A stretch of DNA of 64,000 nucleotides from assembly GCF_007097265.1 (NCBI RefSeq), contig NZ_VJZP01000023.1, forward strand, positions 1 to 64,000, in the 5' to 3' direction. Each line of letters begins with the position of its first letter. The stretch's first letter is position 1. This DNA is from Flavobacterium gawalongense. Lineage in GTDB: Bacteria > Bacteroidota > Bacteroidia > Flavobacteriales > Flavobacteriaceae. This document shows positions 44,793-53,583 of this stretch, piece by piece. Below the pieces are notes generated by a model. It saw only the letters and a list, made by a program, of their open reading frames with translations. It was not told where the DNA came from and did no database searches. The position numbers were made by a program, and so were the translations under genes.

Positions 44793-45635
44793 ATGAAACT
44801 AATCATACACGGCGGTTTTTTCTCTGAATCATCTACCAATCACGAAACAAAAGTTGCCAAGCAAAATGCACTAGAACGAATAGTGAAAGATTCCTATGCA
44901 TTTTTAAAAAACCATTCGGCATTAGAAACTGTTGTTTATGCAGTTTCCCTTTTGGAAGATAATGAATTGTTTAATGCAGGAATTGGTTCTCAAATACAAA
45001 GTGACGGAAAAATAAGAATGAGTGCTGCGGTTATGGATGGTGAAAGCCAGAAAATGAGTGGCGTTATCAATATCGAAGAAGTGCGAAATCCAGTTCAGGT
45101 TGCCCAAATATTGATGCAATATGACGATAGAGTTTTAGGCGGAAGTGGAGCAACTAATTTTGCGAGACAACACGGTTTTGAATCTTTTTCAACCGAGATT
45201 CCACAACGACGAGCTGAATATGAAGCGAAACTGAAATCACTGGGAACAGGAACAGTGGGTTGTGTGGCTTTAGACCAAAATGGAAAAATTGCAGTAGCTA
45301 CTTCTACAGGCGGAAAAGGATTTGAAATTCCAGGACGTATTTCAGATTCTGCGACTGTAGCAGGAAATTATGCCAATGCATTTTGTGGTGTGAGTTTGAC
45401 TGGTGTAGGCGAAGATATTGTAAGTAATGCAACAGCTGCCAAAATTGTCACTCGTATTACCGATGGATTTACTTTGCAAGAAGCCTTTACTAAAACGTTC
45501 AACGAATTAAAACCTTATGATGGTTTTGCAGGCGCAATTGCTATTGATAATCAAGGGAATATGTTTCATCAAGATTCGCATCCCAGTATGGTTTTTGCCA
45601 GTTTTGATGGTGATAATTTCGAAGTTTTTGAATGA
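44793..45635 (+). CDS. iaaA: Isoaspartyl peptidase / type III L-asparaginase
   Basis: 280 residues, an N-terminal-nucleophile hydrolase. The nucleophile is Thr154 in GTGTVGCVALD, released by self-cleavage; ATSTGGKGFEIPGRISDS and GYANAF-like NYANAFCGVSLTG form the substrate pocket. It should hydrolyse the beta-Asp-Arg released by cyanophycinase, completing degradation. Three CCAACAC repeats lie in the leader. Slightly shorter than the E. coli enzyme, mainly in the linker before the nucleophile. Confidence 0.92.
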   Translation: MKLIIHGGFFSESSTNHETKVAKQNALERIVKDSYAFLKNHSALETVVYAVSLLEDNELFNAGIGSQIQSDGKIRMSAAVMDGESQKMSGVINIEEVRNPVQVAQILMQYDDRVLGGSGATNFARQHGFESFSTEIPQRRAEYEAKLKSLGTGTVGCVALDQNGKIAVATSTGGKGFEIPGRISDSATVAGNYANAFCGVSLTGVGEDIVSNATAAKIVTRITDGFTLQEAFTKTFNELKPYDGFAGAIAIDNQGNMFHQDSHPSMVFASFDGDNFEVFE

Positions 45636-45641
45636 TTTATT

Positions 45642-45863
45642 GGTACACGGATAACACGGATTGAACAGATTTACGCTGATTATATCCATTAAGTTTTTTT
45701 GTGCAAATATGGATTGTTTTAGACACGGATTACATAAATTTTACCCAGATTTTAATGATAATTAATGAAATCATTGAAGTTTTTATTTTGAGTTACTAAA
45801 TGACAAATATGATTTTTTTAATTCGTGTAAATCTGTTCAATCCGTTAAATCGGTGTGCTATTC
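45642..45863. repeat. Palindromic intergenic element C
   Basis: A perfect 19-bp inverted repeat (45656-45674 with 45827-45845; arm contains ACGGATTGAACAGATT) flanked by further partial complementarity (GGTACACGGATAAC / TAAATCGGTGTGC). The centre is AT-rich with no frame. It has the same text family as elements A and B. Confidence 0.72.
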
Positions 45864-45886
45864 ATTCTTATTTATATTCAATTTTA

Positions 45887-46702
45887 TCAATTCAAAGAAA
45901 ACTCAAACCAAATAGGAATATGATCGGATATTATTCTGGCCTCTTTTAGTGTGTTGAAGTTTTTGTAAAATGGAATAACCCCCGAATTTAGGGTAGTGAT
46001 TTTCGAAGTTTTGAAATACATATTGTCAAATTCTGATGCGAGACATTTATCATTTTTGCATTCTTGTTTCAGCGACGTTTTTTGGTCAACCAAAATAGAC
46101 TGATACCCCATTTTTTTCAAAGGATTGAAAACCGTATGTGATTGCGGACAATTGAAATCACCTGCAAAAATTAAATTCAAAGTGGGATATTCATCAGGTA
46201 AAAATTTGAAATATTTAATTTCTGTTTCAGGTTGTCTGTTTTTGGTTATAGCATGAAAATTAACCACGGTAAATTGTTTGTTTTCATATTGAAACGTACA
46301 GAAATACGGCTCTCTGTCAATCTCCAAATGGTATTTTTTTTCGAGCCAGGGGTTGCCTATTTTTTTAAGTTTGCTGGTTTTCCAGATAAAAGCGTATCGC
46401 TCGGTTTTATAGGCACTACTGCTGGTTGGGTCGCTAATCACATAATCCCATTTGGCTCCTTTGCGATTGAGCTCATCCGCTAATCTTGCGACTGCCTGTG
46501 CGCCGCCATAACCCGCTACCACTTCCTGAATGGCAATAATATCATAATCTCTCAGCGAATTTGCAATGTAGTTGATTGTTTCTTCAGATTTTGATTTACC
46601 AAAGTTTTCCAAATTCCAAGAAAGGAGTTTGGTTTGGGAGAAAGCAATGGAGGAAATAAGGAATAGTAAGAGAGAATAGAGTTTTTGTGTCTTAATAATC
46701 AT
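45887..46702 (-). CDS. Endonuclease/exonuclease/phosphatase-family protein, exported
   Basis: 271 residues with a signal peptide ending IAFSQ. The DNase I-like fold is seen in LLSWNLENFG, IIAIQEVVAG, NLIFAGDFNCP and the final RIISDHIPIWFEF, which hold the metal and catalytic residues. It is probably a secreted or periplasmic nuclease or phosphodiesterase. It lies five bases after the KilA-N gene on the same strand, so it may belong to the tail of the chaperone-island operon. Confidence 0.88.
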   Translation of the reverse strand: MIIKTQKLYSLLLFLISSIAFSQTKLLSWNLENFGKSKSEETINYIANSLRDYDIIAIQEVVAGYGGAQAVARLADELNRKGAKWDYVISDPTSSSAYKTERYAFIWKTSKLKKIGNPWLEKKYHLEIDREPYFCTFQYENKQFTVVNFHAITKNRQPETEIKYFKFLPDEYPTLNLIFAGDFNCPQSHTVFNPLKKMGYQSILVDQKTSLKQECKNDKCLASEFDNMYFKTSKITTLNSGVIPFYKNFNTLKEARIISDHIPIWFEFSLN

Positions 46703-46707
46703 TACTG

Positions 46708-47535
46708 CTATTTTAATTTTTTAATGGAATTATTTTCAACTAAAGATTTCATTTGAGCTATAGCTACTTTATTTAGTTGAAAAAGACGTTCCGTTTGTTT
46801 TAATTCTTGTGCTATCAATAAGGCATTTATACTTTCCAGATTACTCAAGACCACTAGTTGCTCTATAGTAGCATCATCTCTTAAATTACCTTCTTTTTCC
46901 GGATTTGCTTCCCTCCATTGTTTAGCAGTGATTCCAAATAAAGCCACATTCAACAAATCGGCTTCACTAGCATAAATAAAGCTTTCCTGGTATCTTGAAA
47001 CTTCTTTTGGAATGAGATTTTCTTTGATGGCATCAGTTTGAATTTTGTAGTTTATTTTCGAAATGGTTCTTTGTAAGTTCCATCCTAAATTCAAACGCTT
47101 GTTTTCATCCTCTTTAAGTCGTTGAAATTCTTTAATTAAATAGAGTTTAAATCCCGAACTTATCCAAGAAGCAAACTCAAAAGCGATGTCTTTATGTGCA
47201 AATGTCCCTCCATTCTTCCCAACCTTTGAAATAATACCTTTTGCATTAGTTGCTGCAATCCACTTGCTTGGTGACAAAGTAAAAGAATTACTACCGGCTT
47301 CAAATAAAAAGGAGTCGAATTCGACCCCTTTAAAATCAGGATTGTATAACTCTTCCCAAATACCTAAAAATTCAACGGTAGTCCGCGAACGCATCCAGTT
47401 TTTTACCACATCTTTTGGTTCTTCCGCATTTTTATTTCTTGCTATATCAGTTAAAGAGATATAATCTTCTGAACCTGACTTTAGTGTCGCTATAACTATA
47501 CCTTTTACAACTATTGTTTTATTATTTTTCGTCAT
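46708..47535 (-). CDS. KilA-N domain protein
   Basis: 275 residues. The KilA-N DNA-binding domain occupies about residues 20-130 (DYISLTDIARNKN, NWMRSRTTVEFLGIWEE, KWIAATNAKGI, GGTFAHKDIAFEFASWIS). The rest is helical and ends with a putative coiled region. KilA-N proteins occur in phages, mobile islands and as stand-alone regulators or accessory proteins. It shares the strand and close spacing of the neighbouring island; its link to the chaperones is unproven. Confidence 0.88.
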   Translation of the reverse strand: MTKNNKTIVVKGIVIATLKSGSEDYISLTDIARNKNAEEPKDVVKNWMRSRTTVEFLGIWEELYNPDFKGVEFDSFLFEAGSNSFTLSPSKWIAATNAKGIISKVGKNGGTFAHKDIAFEFASWISSGFKLYLIKEFQRLKEDENKRLNLGWNLQRTISKINYKIQTDAIKENLIPKEVSRYQESFIYASEADLLNVALFGITAKQWREANPEKEGNLRDDATIEQLVVLSNLESINALLIAQELKQTERLFQLNKVAIAQMKSLVENNSIKKLK

Positions 47536-47593
47536 TTAACTTACAAAATAGGATATTTCTAAATTTGTGCTTTTTAATTAAAGATAGTTTAAA

Positions 47594-47899
47594 TTATTTA
47601 TCGCTTTTCATTTTATCTCCAAAAACGGTAACCAAAAGTCCAGTCCCAACTACGATATCTATTATGTTCCAAAGCGTTCTGCCTAATGCTATTTTTATAA
47701 AGGGTTGGAATAAGATTGCTAATAAAATATATATGATTGCTTCATTTTTATTGTGTTGTTCATTGGCTGAAAAGGATAAATAGGCAAATGCGAGCATGGA
47801 TGCAAAACGTACAAATTGGTAATATCCATAAGGCATATTAATAACACATAAGAGTAATAATATAGCCAAAATGAGTTTAACAATAGAATTATTCAACAC
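47594..47899 (-). CDS. Small membrane protein (DUF6804)
   Basis: 101 residues with three or four hydrophobic helices (KLILAILLLLCVINM, AIIYILLAILFQPF, NIIDIVVGTGLLVTVFG), matching the DUF6804 layout. No catalytic residues are visible. It overlaps the TerB-like gene by 11 bases and is translated with it. It would sit in the inner membrane. Confidence 0.75.
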   Translation of the reverse strand: MLNNSIVKLILAILLLLCVINMPYGYYQFVRFASMLAFAYLSFSANEQHNKNEAIIYILLAILFQPFIKIALGRTLWNIIDIVVGTGLLVTVFGDKMKSDK

Positions 47900-48407
47900 T
47901 ATCCCTTAAATTTTCTAAATTAATCTGTTCAAATTGTGGTAATTCAACTGAACTTAAATAGTTGTTTACTAATTTATCTAACTTACTTTCGGTGTCAATA
48001 TCTTCTTCTAAATAAATTTCTAAATCGGGGTAGACATCTAAAATGCTATCGTCAGTTATATTTAGACATTTTCGTATTGCTTTAAAGAACTTAACCTCTG
48101 AATATTCAACAACTTCATCCGCATTTATGGTATTAATAGCGAAGTCAATTATGATTAGTTCTTCTTTTTCTGATAAATTAGAATTATTGAGTAAGTCAAA
48201 ATAATATTGAATAAATTCTGTACCACGTTCGTTAATCTTTGCTAATAGAATATTGATTTCTTTGCTAAAATCAAAATCCTTAAATAATGGTGATTGCTCA
48301 CACATTTTTTTTATTAGTTCAACTTCTTTTTTGTCAATATTTCCATCAGAAGCCATGCAACAAAAAGCGGTTTTTAAAAGTAATTTGTCAAATGAGATTG
48401 TTTCCAT
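47889..48407 (-). CDS. TerB-like helical protein
   Basis: 172 residues. The start (LLKTAFCCMASDGNIDKKEVELIKKM) is the TerB pattern: helices with Ala-x-x-Asp-Gly followed by an acidic residue, often a metal site. The rest is helical (IIIDFAINTINADEVVEYSEVKFF, a second TerB-like acidic motif). TerB proteins belong to tellurite-resistance and phage/stress-related complexes. It precedes the DUF6804 gene with an overlap. Confidence 0.75.
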   Translation of the reverse strand: METISFDKLLLKTAFCCMASDGNIDKKEVELIKKMCEQSPLFKDFDFSKEINILLAKINERGTEFIQYYFDLLNNSNLSEKEELIIIDFAINTINADEVVEYSEVKFFKAIRKCLNITDDSILDVYPDLEIYLEEDIDTESKLDKLVNNYLSSVELPQFEQINLENLRDSVE

Positions 48408-48502
48408 ATTTTCTGTTTTTTAATTCAACTATTAGACATTCTGTGCTTTCTCATTTGATATTGATTAAAACTTGATAGATAATCAATAAAATATAAATGA
48501 AA

Positions 48503-49159
48503 CTATTTTTGTATTTTACAAACAATGAAATCAATAGAAACTTTCAAAAGCTTATTGATTAAATAACTATTCTTCATTTTTTTTACCCAATAGGGAGAGT
48601 ATTTATAATAGTATTTAATAAAGACACTTCCTAATTTATATTTATTAAGTGTATTGTCTCTAAAATTTCTTAAATGAATTACATTTGGATGATTATAATC
48701 ACCATAAACCATTGTAGCTACATAACAATGTCCTTCATCTTTATTAACTTCTTTCAAAATAGCTCGACTACCATTTTCACTATCAAACCAATGTTGAATC
48801 AGATTGCCATATTTTTTTAAAAATTTAGATAACCTTAAATCATCTGATTTTTCAAGGATTACAATTTTAGTTCGCATAATGTCTACTAAAGCATTTCTAT
48901 GTTTATTTAAGCCCTGATAATCTTGATTTTTCAAATAAAGTGTATGCTCAATGATATCTTGTTTTAATATTATGGAATGTATTTTATTCTCAATTTCCTC
49001 AAATTCATTTGGATAATTTTCATATAGTCTTTCAATTTTAGGAAATACCTTATTTAAAAAATTTGAAAGTTTTTGAATAAAATCAACATTTGTTTTTTTT
49101 TCAAAAATATCTCGAGTATTGGATAATATAGTTTCTTGTCGATGCGAAAGTTTACTCAT
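48503..49159 (-). CDS. Helical protein with C-terminal CFI-box
   Basis: 218 residues. The first 140 are a charged helical region with no recognisable domain. The C-terminal third contains the CFI-box: GHCYVATMVYGDYNHPNVI, then LRNFRDNTLNKYKLG and FIKYYYKYSPYWVKK. The usual Cys-Phe-Ile is Cys-Tyr-Val here. Proteins with this ending are found near chaperones and kinases in Bacteroidota, and the role is unknown. It lies 34 bases downstream of the kinase-AAA gene. Confidence 0.72.
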   Translation of the reverse strand: MSKLSHRQETILSNTRDIFEKKTNVDFIQKLSNFLNKVFPKIERLYENYPNEFEEIENKIHSIILKQDIIEHTLYLKNQDYQGLNKHRNALVDIMRTKIVILEKSDDLRLSKFLKKYGNLIQHWFDSENGSRAILKEVNKDEGHCYVATMVYGDYNHPNVIHLRNFRDNTLNKYKLGSVFIKYYYKYSPYWVKKMKNSYLINKLLKVSIDFIVCKIQK

Positions 49160-49193
49160 TGTTAAAATTTATAAAAATAATTCGTTAATCTTT

Positions 49194-50996
49194 CTATTTT
49201 TTAAAACCAATTATTGGGCGTTCGCTTGTTTTACTATTAATAGAAGTATTTTCACCTTCCATTTTTTTTCTAAGCTCTTCGTATTTATTTAATTCCAAAA
49301 TTGAAACTGACGGTTTTGTGTTTTCTATCACATTTTCAAGTATTTCCATAGTTATCCGTCCTTTAATTTTTAATGCATTTCTAGATGCATCATTTACTAA
49401 AAGTTCAATATCAGCAGCAACATAATTTTCTGTAAGTTTTGTTAACTTTTCATAATCCATTCCAAAATCAATCGGTCTAGATTTTAGATACATTTCAAAC
49501 ATAGCTTTTCTTGCTTCAAAATCAGGTGGGGACAAATAGAATTTTTTATCTAATCTACCTGCTCTTAAAATAGCAGGATCAATCATATGCGGATAATTAG
49601 TAGCACCGATAATGAATATTCCTTTTTCACCCGTTCTGTCCATTTGGGCTAACATTTCATTTACAGCACTTTTTGCCATTTCGTGAACTTCACTATCTCT
49701 ATTGGGAACTAATTCATTCATTTCATCAATGAAAATAATAGTAGGTGCGTTTTCTTCTGCCTCTTCAAACATTTTTGCAATGTTTTCTTGAGTAGCATTG
49801 ACATAGCGGCTTTTTAATGATGATGGTTTAATTAACATAAAATTAAAACCTACTTCTTCCGCAAAATGTTTTGCGAAAAATGTTTTACCACAACCCGGAG
49901 GACCATACAATAACATCCCATTAGGAATAGTTACTCCGTATTTTTCATACTCTTCAGGATTTCGTAACGCATCAATAACATCAACTTGAAGCTGATTTTT
50001 TAAATCTTGCATTCCTGCAATTGCACTAAACCCTTTTCCTTTTGCTGCTGAACTGTATGTTGCTTTCTTTTTAGTAGGTTCTTTATCTGATTTTTGAATT
50101 TGTATTGTATCAATATCATCAACTTTTAACTCACCTTTTAATGCTTTTATAAATTCATCAGCAGAACTAAATCTAACTTCCGTATCTGTATGCAGTGCCT
50201 TCTTAATAATATTAGTTATTTCATTATCAAAATCAATAATCTTATCTGAAACATCCGGAAATTGGATTTTTTTCTTTCTTTCCTCAACAATTTTGGCTTC
50301 CAATTCAGACTGTTTCCCTTTAAATTTAGAGACATCAACAACCCACGGTAATGAATTATAAACTAATTGGTATAAAACGATACCCACTGAAAACAGGTCC
50401 GATTGAGGTGAATAAATATTATGAAAACATTCTGTCGCCAGAAAATTAGGATTTAAACCCTCTTTATTATACACCTTTGATGATTGATGAAACCCTCTTG
50501 CGTAACCAAAATCAATAATTTTTGGTTTTGGATTACCTTGGGCTAAATCTAACATTACATTTTGTAATGTAATTTCGTTGTGAATTATAGGGTTAGCTTG
50601 TTGATGCAAATATTTCACTCCTTCAAGTATTCCAATAATAAGGTTTTTAATGTCATAAAGAGAGTTATATCTTTCACGAATAATTTTTTCCGATAGTGTT
50701 TCTCCTGCTATAAAATCTAGAACCAAATAGGCATATTTCTTATTTTCAATAACAATTTCACCGCTGTCATTGTAAGTGACCAAATTTGGGTGCTGAATTG
50801 ATTTTACTAATTCTATTTCAAGAATATTATTGTTTTCATCAAAGGCTGATTTATGCAATTGTGAATAATTAAAAAGCTTTAAGAAGTAAAGTTTTCCATC
50901 GTTCCCTTTAACTCTATACGTTTCTGCATAGAAACCTTGTTTTACGAATAGTAAAACCTTATAATCATCATTTATTGAAAAGTTTTTTGAAAGCAT
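49194..50996 (-). CDS. Fusion of a degenerate Ser/Thr kinase domain and an AAA+ ATPase
   Basis: 600 residues. About 1-285 form a protein-kinase fold: a poor glycine loop (VKQGFYAETYRV), Lys40 (FLKLF), Glu60 or Glu62, and DFG at 162-164. The HRD-type catalytic loop instead reads HNEITLQN (139-146), with Glu for the catalytic Asp and Thr for the following Lys, so it may be a pseudokinase. About 325-570 form an AAA+ module like Cdc48/FtsH: Walker A GPPGCGKT (365-372), Walker B IIFIDE (420-425), and arginine fingers in LRAGRLDKKF. It lies 20 bases downstream of the Hsp70 gene. Probably couples binding to unfolding or remodelling. Confidence 0.9.
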   Translation of the reverse strand: MLSKNFSINDDYKVLLFVKQGFYAETYRVKGNDGKLYFLKLFNYSQLHKSAFDENNNILEIELVKSIQHPNLVTYNDSGEIVIENKKYAYLVLDFIAGETLSEKIIRERYNSLYDIKNLIIGILEGVKYLHQQANPIIHNEITLQNVMLDLAQGNPKPKIIDFGYARGFHQSSKVYNKEGLNPNFLATECFHNIYSPQSDLFSVGIVLYQLVYNSLPWVVDVSKFKGKQSELEAKIVEERKKKIQFPDVSDKIIDFDNEITNIIKKALHTDTEVRFSSADEFIKALKGELKVDDIDTIQIQKSDKEPTKKKATYSSAAKGKGFSAIAGMQDLKNQLQVDVIDALRNPEEYEKYGVTIPNGMLLYGPPGCGKTFFAKHFAEEVGFNFMLIKPSSLKSRYVNATQENIAKMFEEAEENAPTIIFIDEMNELVPNRDSEVHEMAKSAVNEMLAQMDRTGEKGIFIIGATNYPHMIDPAILRAGRLDKKFYLSPPDFEARKAMFEMYLKSRPIDFGMDYEKLTKLTENYVAADIELLVNDASRNALKIKGRITMEILENVIENTKPSVSILELNKYEELRKKMEGENTSINSKTSERPIIGFKK

Positions 50997-51016
50997 CTAT
51001 TTACGTTAATTTCTAA

Positions 51017-53572
51017 TTATCTAGTTAATTTACCAGTTAATTTTTCAGCATCTTCTAACTCCATAACTCCAATTATCTGAACTACTAAAGGTCTCAAATT
51101 AGATACGTTTCCATTATTAATTGCTTGAATAGCTTGGTTTAATAAGGTTCTGGCTTTGTTACTGTCTTTCCAATTAATTTCAGAAAAGGTGGAGTTAATA
51201 TTATTAACTAAAGAAATATCCATTTGTGGACCCGCTAAAATATCTCTGACACTCCAATCTAAACTATCTATTTCTTTGATAAGTTCTTTGGCGTGAATAA
51301 CATCTTTTGCCTTTATGATTTGTTCAATTTTCACTTTGAACTCTTCCATATGTGCATCGACAGCTTCCATTTTTAAATCTCCTTCATCATCATTATTTTT
51401 TACCCTATTTAGCAATTCTTCTAAGTCATAAAAGTTTTCTTTTAATTCTTTTTCCACTTTTGGCCATTCGGTTTCACTATCCAATTTATCTAATGCTCTT
51501 AGTTCTTTTAATAAGTTATCCTGAACTTCAAGTTTACCGCTGTCACCACCGCCTTTATGCTCTAATTGCTCTGTAATACCATTAATGTTGGTAATAATTT
51601 TTTCAACTTCTTTTGAATTGTTTTCTTCCTGTAATCTTTTAGCTGTTTTTCTCGCTTTTCTGATTTCATTTTCTAACCATTCTTTACTAACTGACTTACC
51701 TTGTATTATTTCAACAGTTTGTTGTTCTGTATGATTTAAATAAGGAAAGAAAATAGATACAGTCATTTGCTCGGAACGATTCACTTTTAGCGTGATTTCA
51801 ACATCACTACCAGCAGGAAGCAATGAAGGTAAATCTTCTCCGTTAATTCTTATGTCATTTATATGAGTGCTATGAATAGCAGTTGTCCCTTCAGCGTAAT
51901 AATCTCCTTGATAAATAGGAATAATAATTTCATCTGAAGTTATTCCTGGACGAATATCTTTTTGTGTTTTTAATTTTTCAGTAACTCCTGTCGCTGGTAA
52001 AGTCTGATTTTTTTCTAATCCTTTTATTGCCGTTAATAAATCCTTCCCTTGAATACGGTCAGTAATTTCAATTGCTATATGATAGGGTAAAGTAGCTTGT
52101 CCCGGATTAATCCCTTGTAATATGTTAAACGTATTAGGTTGACATTCTAGTTTGTTACCTTGTTCATCATACAGTATAACTTCAAAAGTATTTGATGCAC
52201 CCATATTTAACTGGACATCAACTAAAGTTGCTTTTTCACTAATTTGTTTTTTTCCACTTGACCAAGCTTTATCGCCACGAACCACATCCGCAAAAACTTT
52301 ATCTGGAATAGTACCTTCTGTTTTTTCTTTAAGGATTTTGATGTTTACCATTTCCTCAGTCTCAACCGTTGTTGCTTCGTGCTTGATCTCTAATTGTAAC
52401 TTCGTTGTGTCTCTACTTTGTTCAATCACCTCTTCTGAAACAGAAATAGTCGAAGCAAATAAAGCAGCTCCAGTTGCTACAGATGTCATTGGGTCAATAC
52501 TTGTATTAATTTTATCTGTGATTTGCTCTTTTAACATTTTTCTCAAAATTGGAGAATATGTTGGACCACCAACCAATAATAAAGTTGTTAATTGAGAACC
52601 TTTAAGATTATTTCTCTTTAATAAATCTTTACATATATCAATTGATTTTTGGAATATTGGAGCAAAAGTATCTTCCATCATAGATTGATTTACTTCAATA
52701 TCTAAAGTCAATTCTTCACCATCTTCATCTTCTATAGGTAAATCTCCTAAATCTGTCAATATATTATGCTTGTCCTTAAATGACATTTGAATTTTACAAT
52801 CCTCTGCAAAACCCTTAATCGAGTTTCTTAGAACTTCTTTTTGATTTGTATTAGAAATAGTATCACTAAAAGAGAAATTATTTTCTATATATGGCAAAAT
52901 TATATGGTCAACTATAGCTTCGTCTAAATTTTTTCCACCAAGCCAGTTATCTCCTTCTGTGTCAACAACTTTCATAATCCCATCTTCGACTTTAATTAGA
53001 GCAGCATCAAAAGTACCACCGCCAAAATCATAAACCAACCACATTCCATCTTTATTATCAGCATCAAGTCCGTAAGCCATAGATGCCGCGATAGGCTCTT
53101 GTAAAAGTTCAATATGTTCAAAACCAGCTAATTTACCCGCTTTAACTGTAGCATCTTTTTGAACCATTGTAAATTTAGCTGGAACTGTGATTACTATTGA
53201 TTTTACAGCCTCATCTGTAATAAATGATTTTAATTTCATTAATACTTCAGCAGATAATTCTTCCGATGTAAAATCTTTGCCCATATTAGAGCTTGGGAAT
53301 TTTGCATCGTTACCCATTGTTCTTTTAAATTCAATGTAAGCATTTGAGTTTTCTTGCTTCAAAGTTTTAAGTGCTCTGATTTTATCAGCTTTTAAAACAC
53401 TAAAAGCAGGGTCGCCAACTAAAATATCCTTTTTCTTATTAATACTAACACAAGAAGGAATAGTGTCTTTTAAGGTGTCCGATTTTTTAATAACTGGTTT
53501 GCCATTTTCAATTCTTGCAATTGCTGAATTAGTAGTTCCTAAATCAATACCAAAGTCTATTTTTGTTCTCAT
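51017..53572 (-). CDS. Divergent Hsp70 (DnaK-like) chaperone
   Basis: 851 residues, longer than DnaK (about 640). The ATPase domain is intact: phosphate-1 GIDLGTTNSAIA, connect-1 VITVPAKF, phosphate-2 VYDFGGGTFDAALI, and adenosine motif LLLVGGPTYSPILR. A beta-sandwich domain follows (DIRPGITSDEIIIPIYQGDY region). Two or three helical modules end the chain in place of the DnaK lid (WLENEIRKARKTAKRLQEEN onward). It lies 11 bases downstream of the GrpE-like gene. Not the housekeeping DnaK; probably a dedicated Hsp70 of this operon. Confidence 0.93.
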   Translation of the reverse strand: MRTKIDFGIDLGTTNSAIARIENGKPVIKKSDTLKDTIPSCVSINKKKDILVGDPAFSVLKADKIRALKTLKQENSNAYIEFKRTMGNDAKFPSSNMGKDFTSEELSAEVLMKLKSFITDEAVKSIVITVPAKFTMVQKDATVKAGKLAGFEHIELLQEPIAASMAYGLDADNKDGMWLVYDFGGGTFDAALIKVEDGIMKVVDTEGDNWLGGKNLDEAIVDHIILPYIENNFSFSDTISNTNQKEVLRNSIKGFAEDCKIQMSFKDKHNILTDLGDLPIEDEDGEELTLDIEVNQSMMEDTFAPIFQKSIDICKDLLKRNNLKGSQLTTLLLVGGPTYSPILRKMLKEQITDKINTSIDPMTSVATGAALFASTISVSEEVIEQSRDTTKLQLEIKHEATTVETEEMVNIKILKEKTEGTIPDKVFADVVRGDKAWSSGKKQISEKATLVDVQLNMGASNTFEVILYDEQGNKLECQPNTFNILQGINPGQATLPYHIAIEITDRIQGKDLLTAIKGLEKNQTLPATGVTEKLKTQKDIRPGITSDEIIIPIYQGDYYAEGTTAIHSTHINDIRINGEDLPSLLPAGSDVEITLKVNRSEQMTVSIFFPYLNHTEQQTVEIIQGKSVSKEWLENEIRKARKTAKRLQEENNSKEVEKIITNINGITEQLEHKGGGDSGKLEVQDNLLKELRALDKLDSETEWPKVEKELKENFYDLEELLNRVKNNDDEGDLKMEAVDAHMEEFKVKIEQIIKAKDVIHAKELIKEIDSLDWSVRDILAGPQMDISLVNNINSTFSEINWKDSNKARTLLNQAIQAINNGNVSNLRPLVVQIIGVMELEDAEKLTGKLTR

Positions 53573-53583
53573 TTTTTAATTAT

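Noticed and set aside
46708..47535. KilA-N gene as evidence for a prophage
   Set aside because: No integrase, capsid, terminase or portal genes are near; a single KilA-N gene is not enough.
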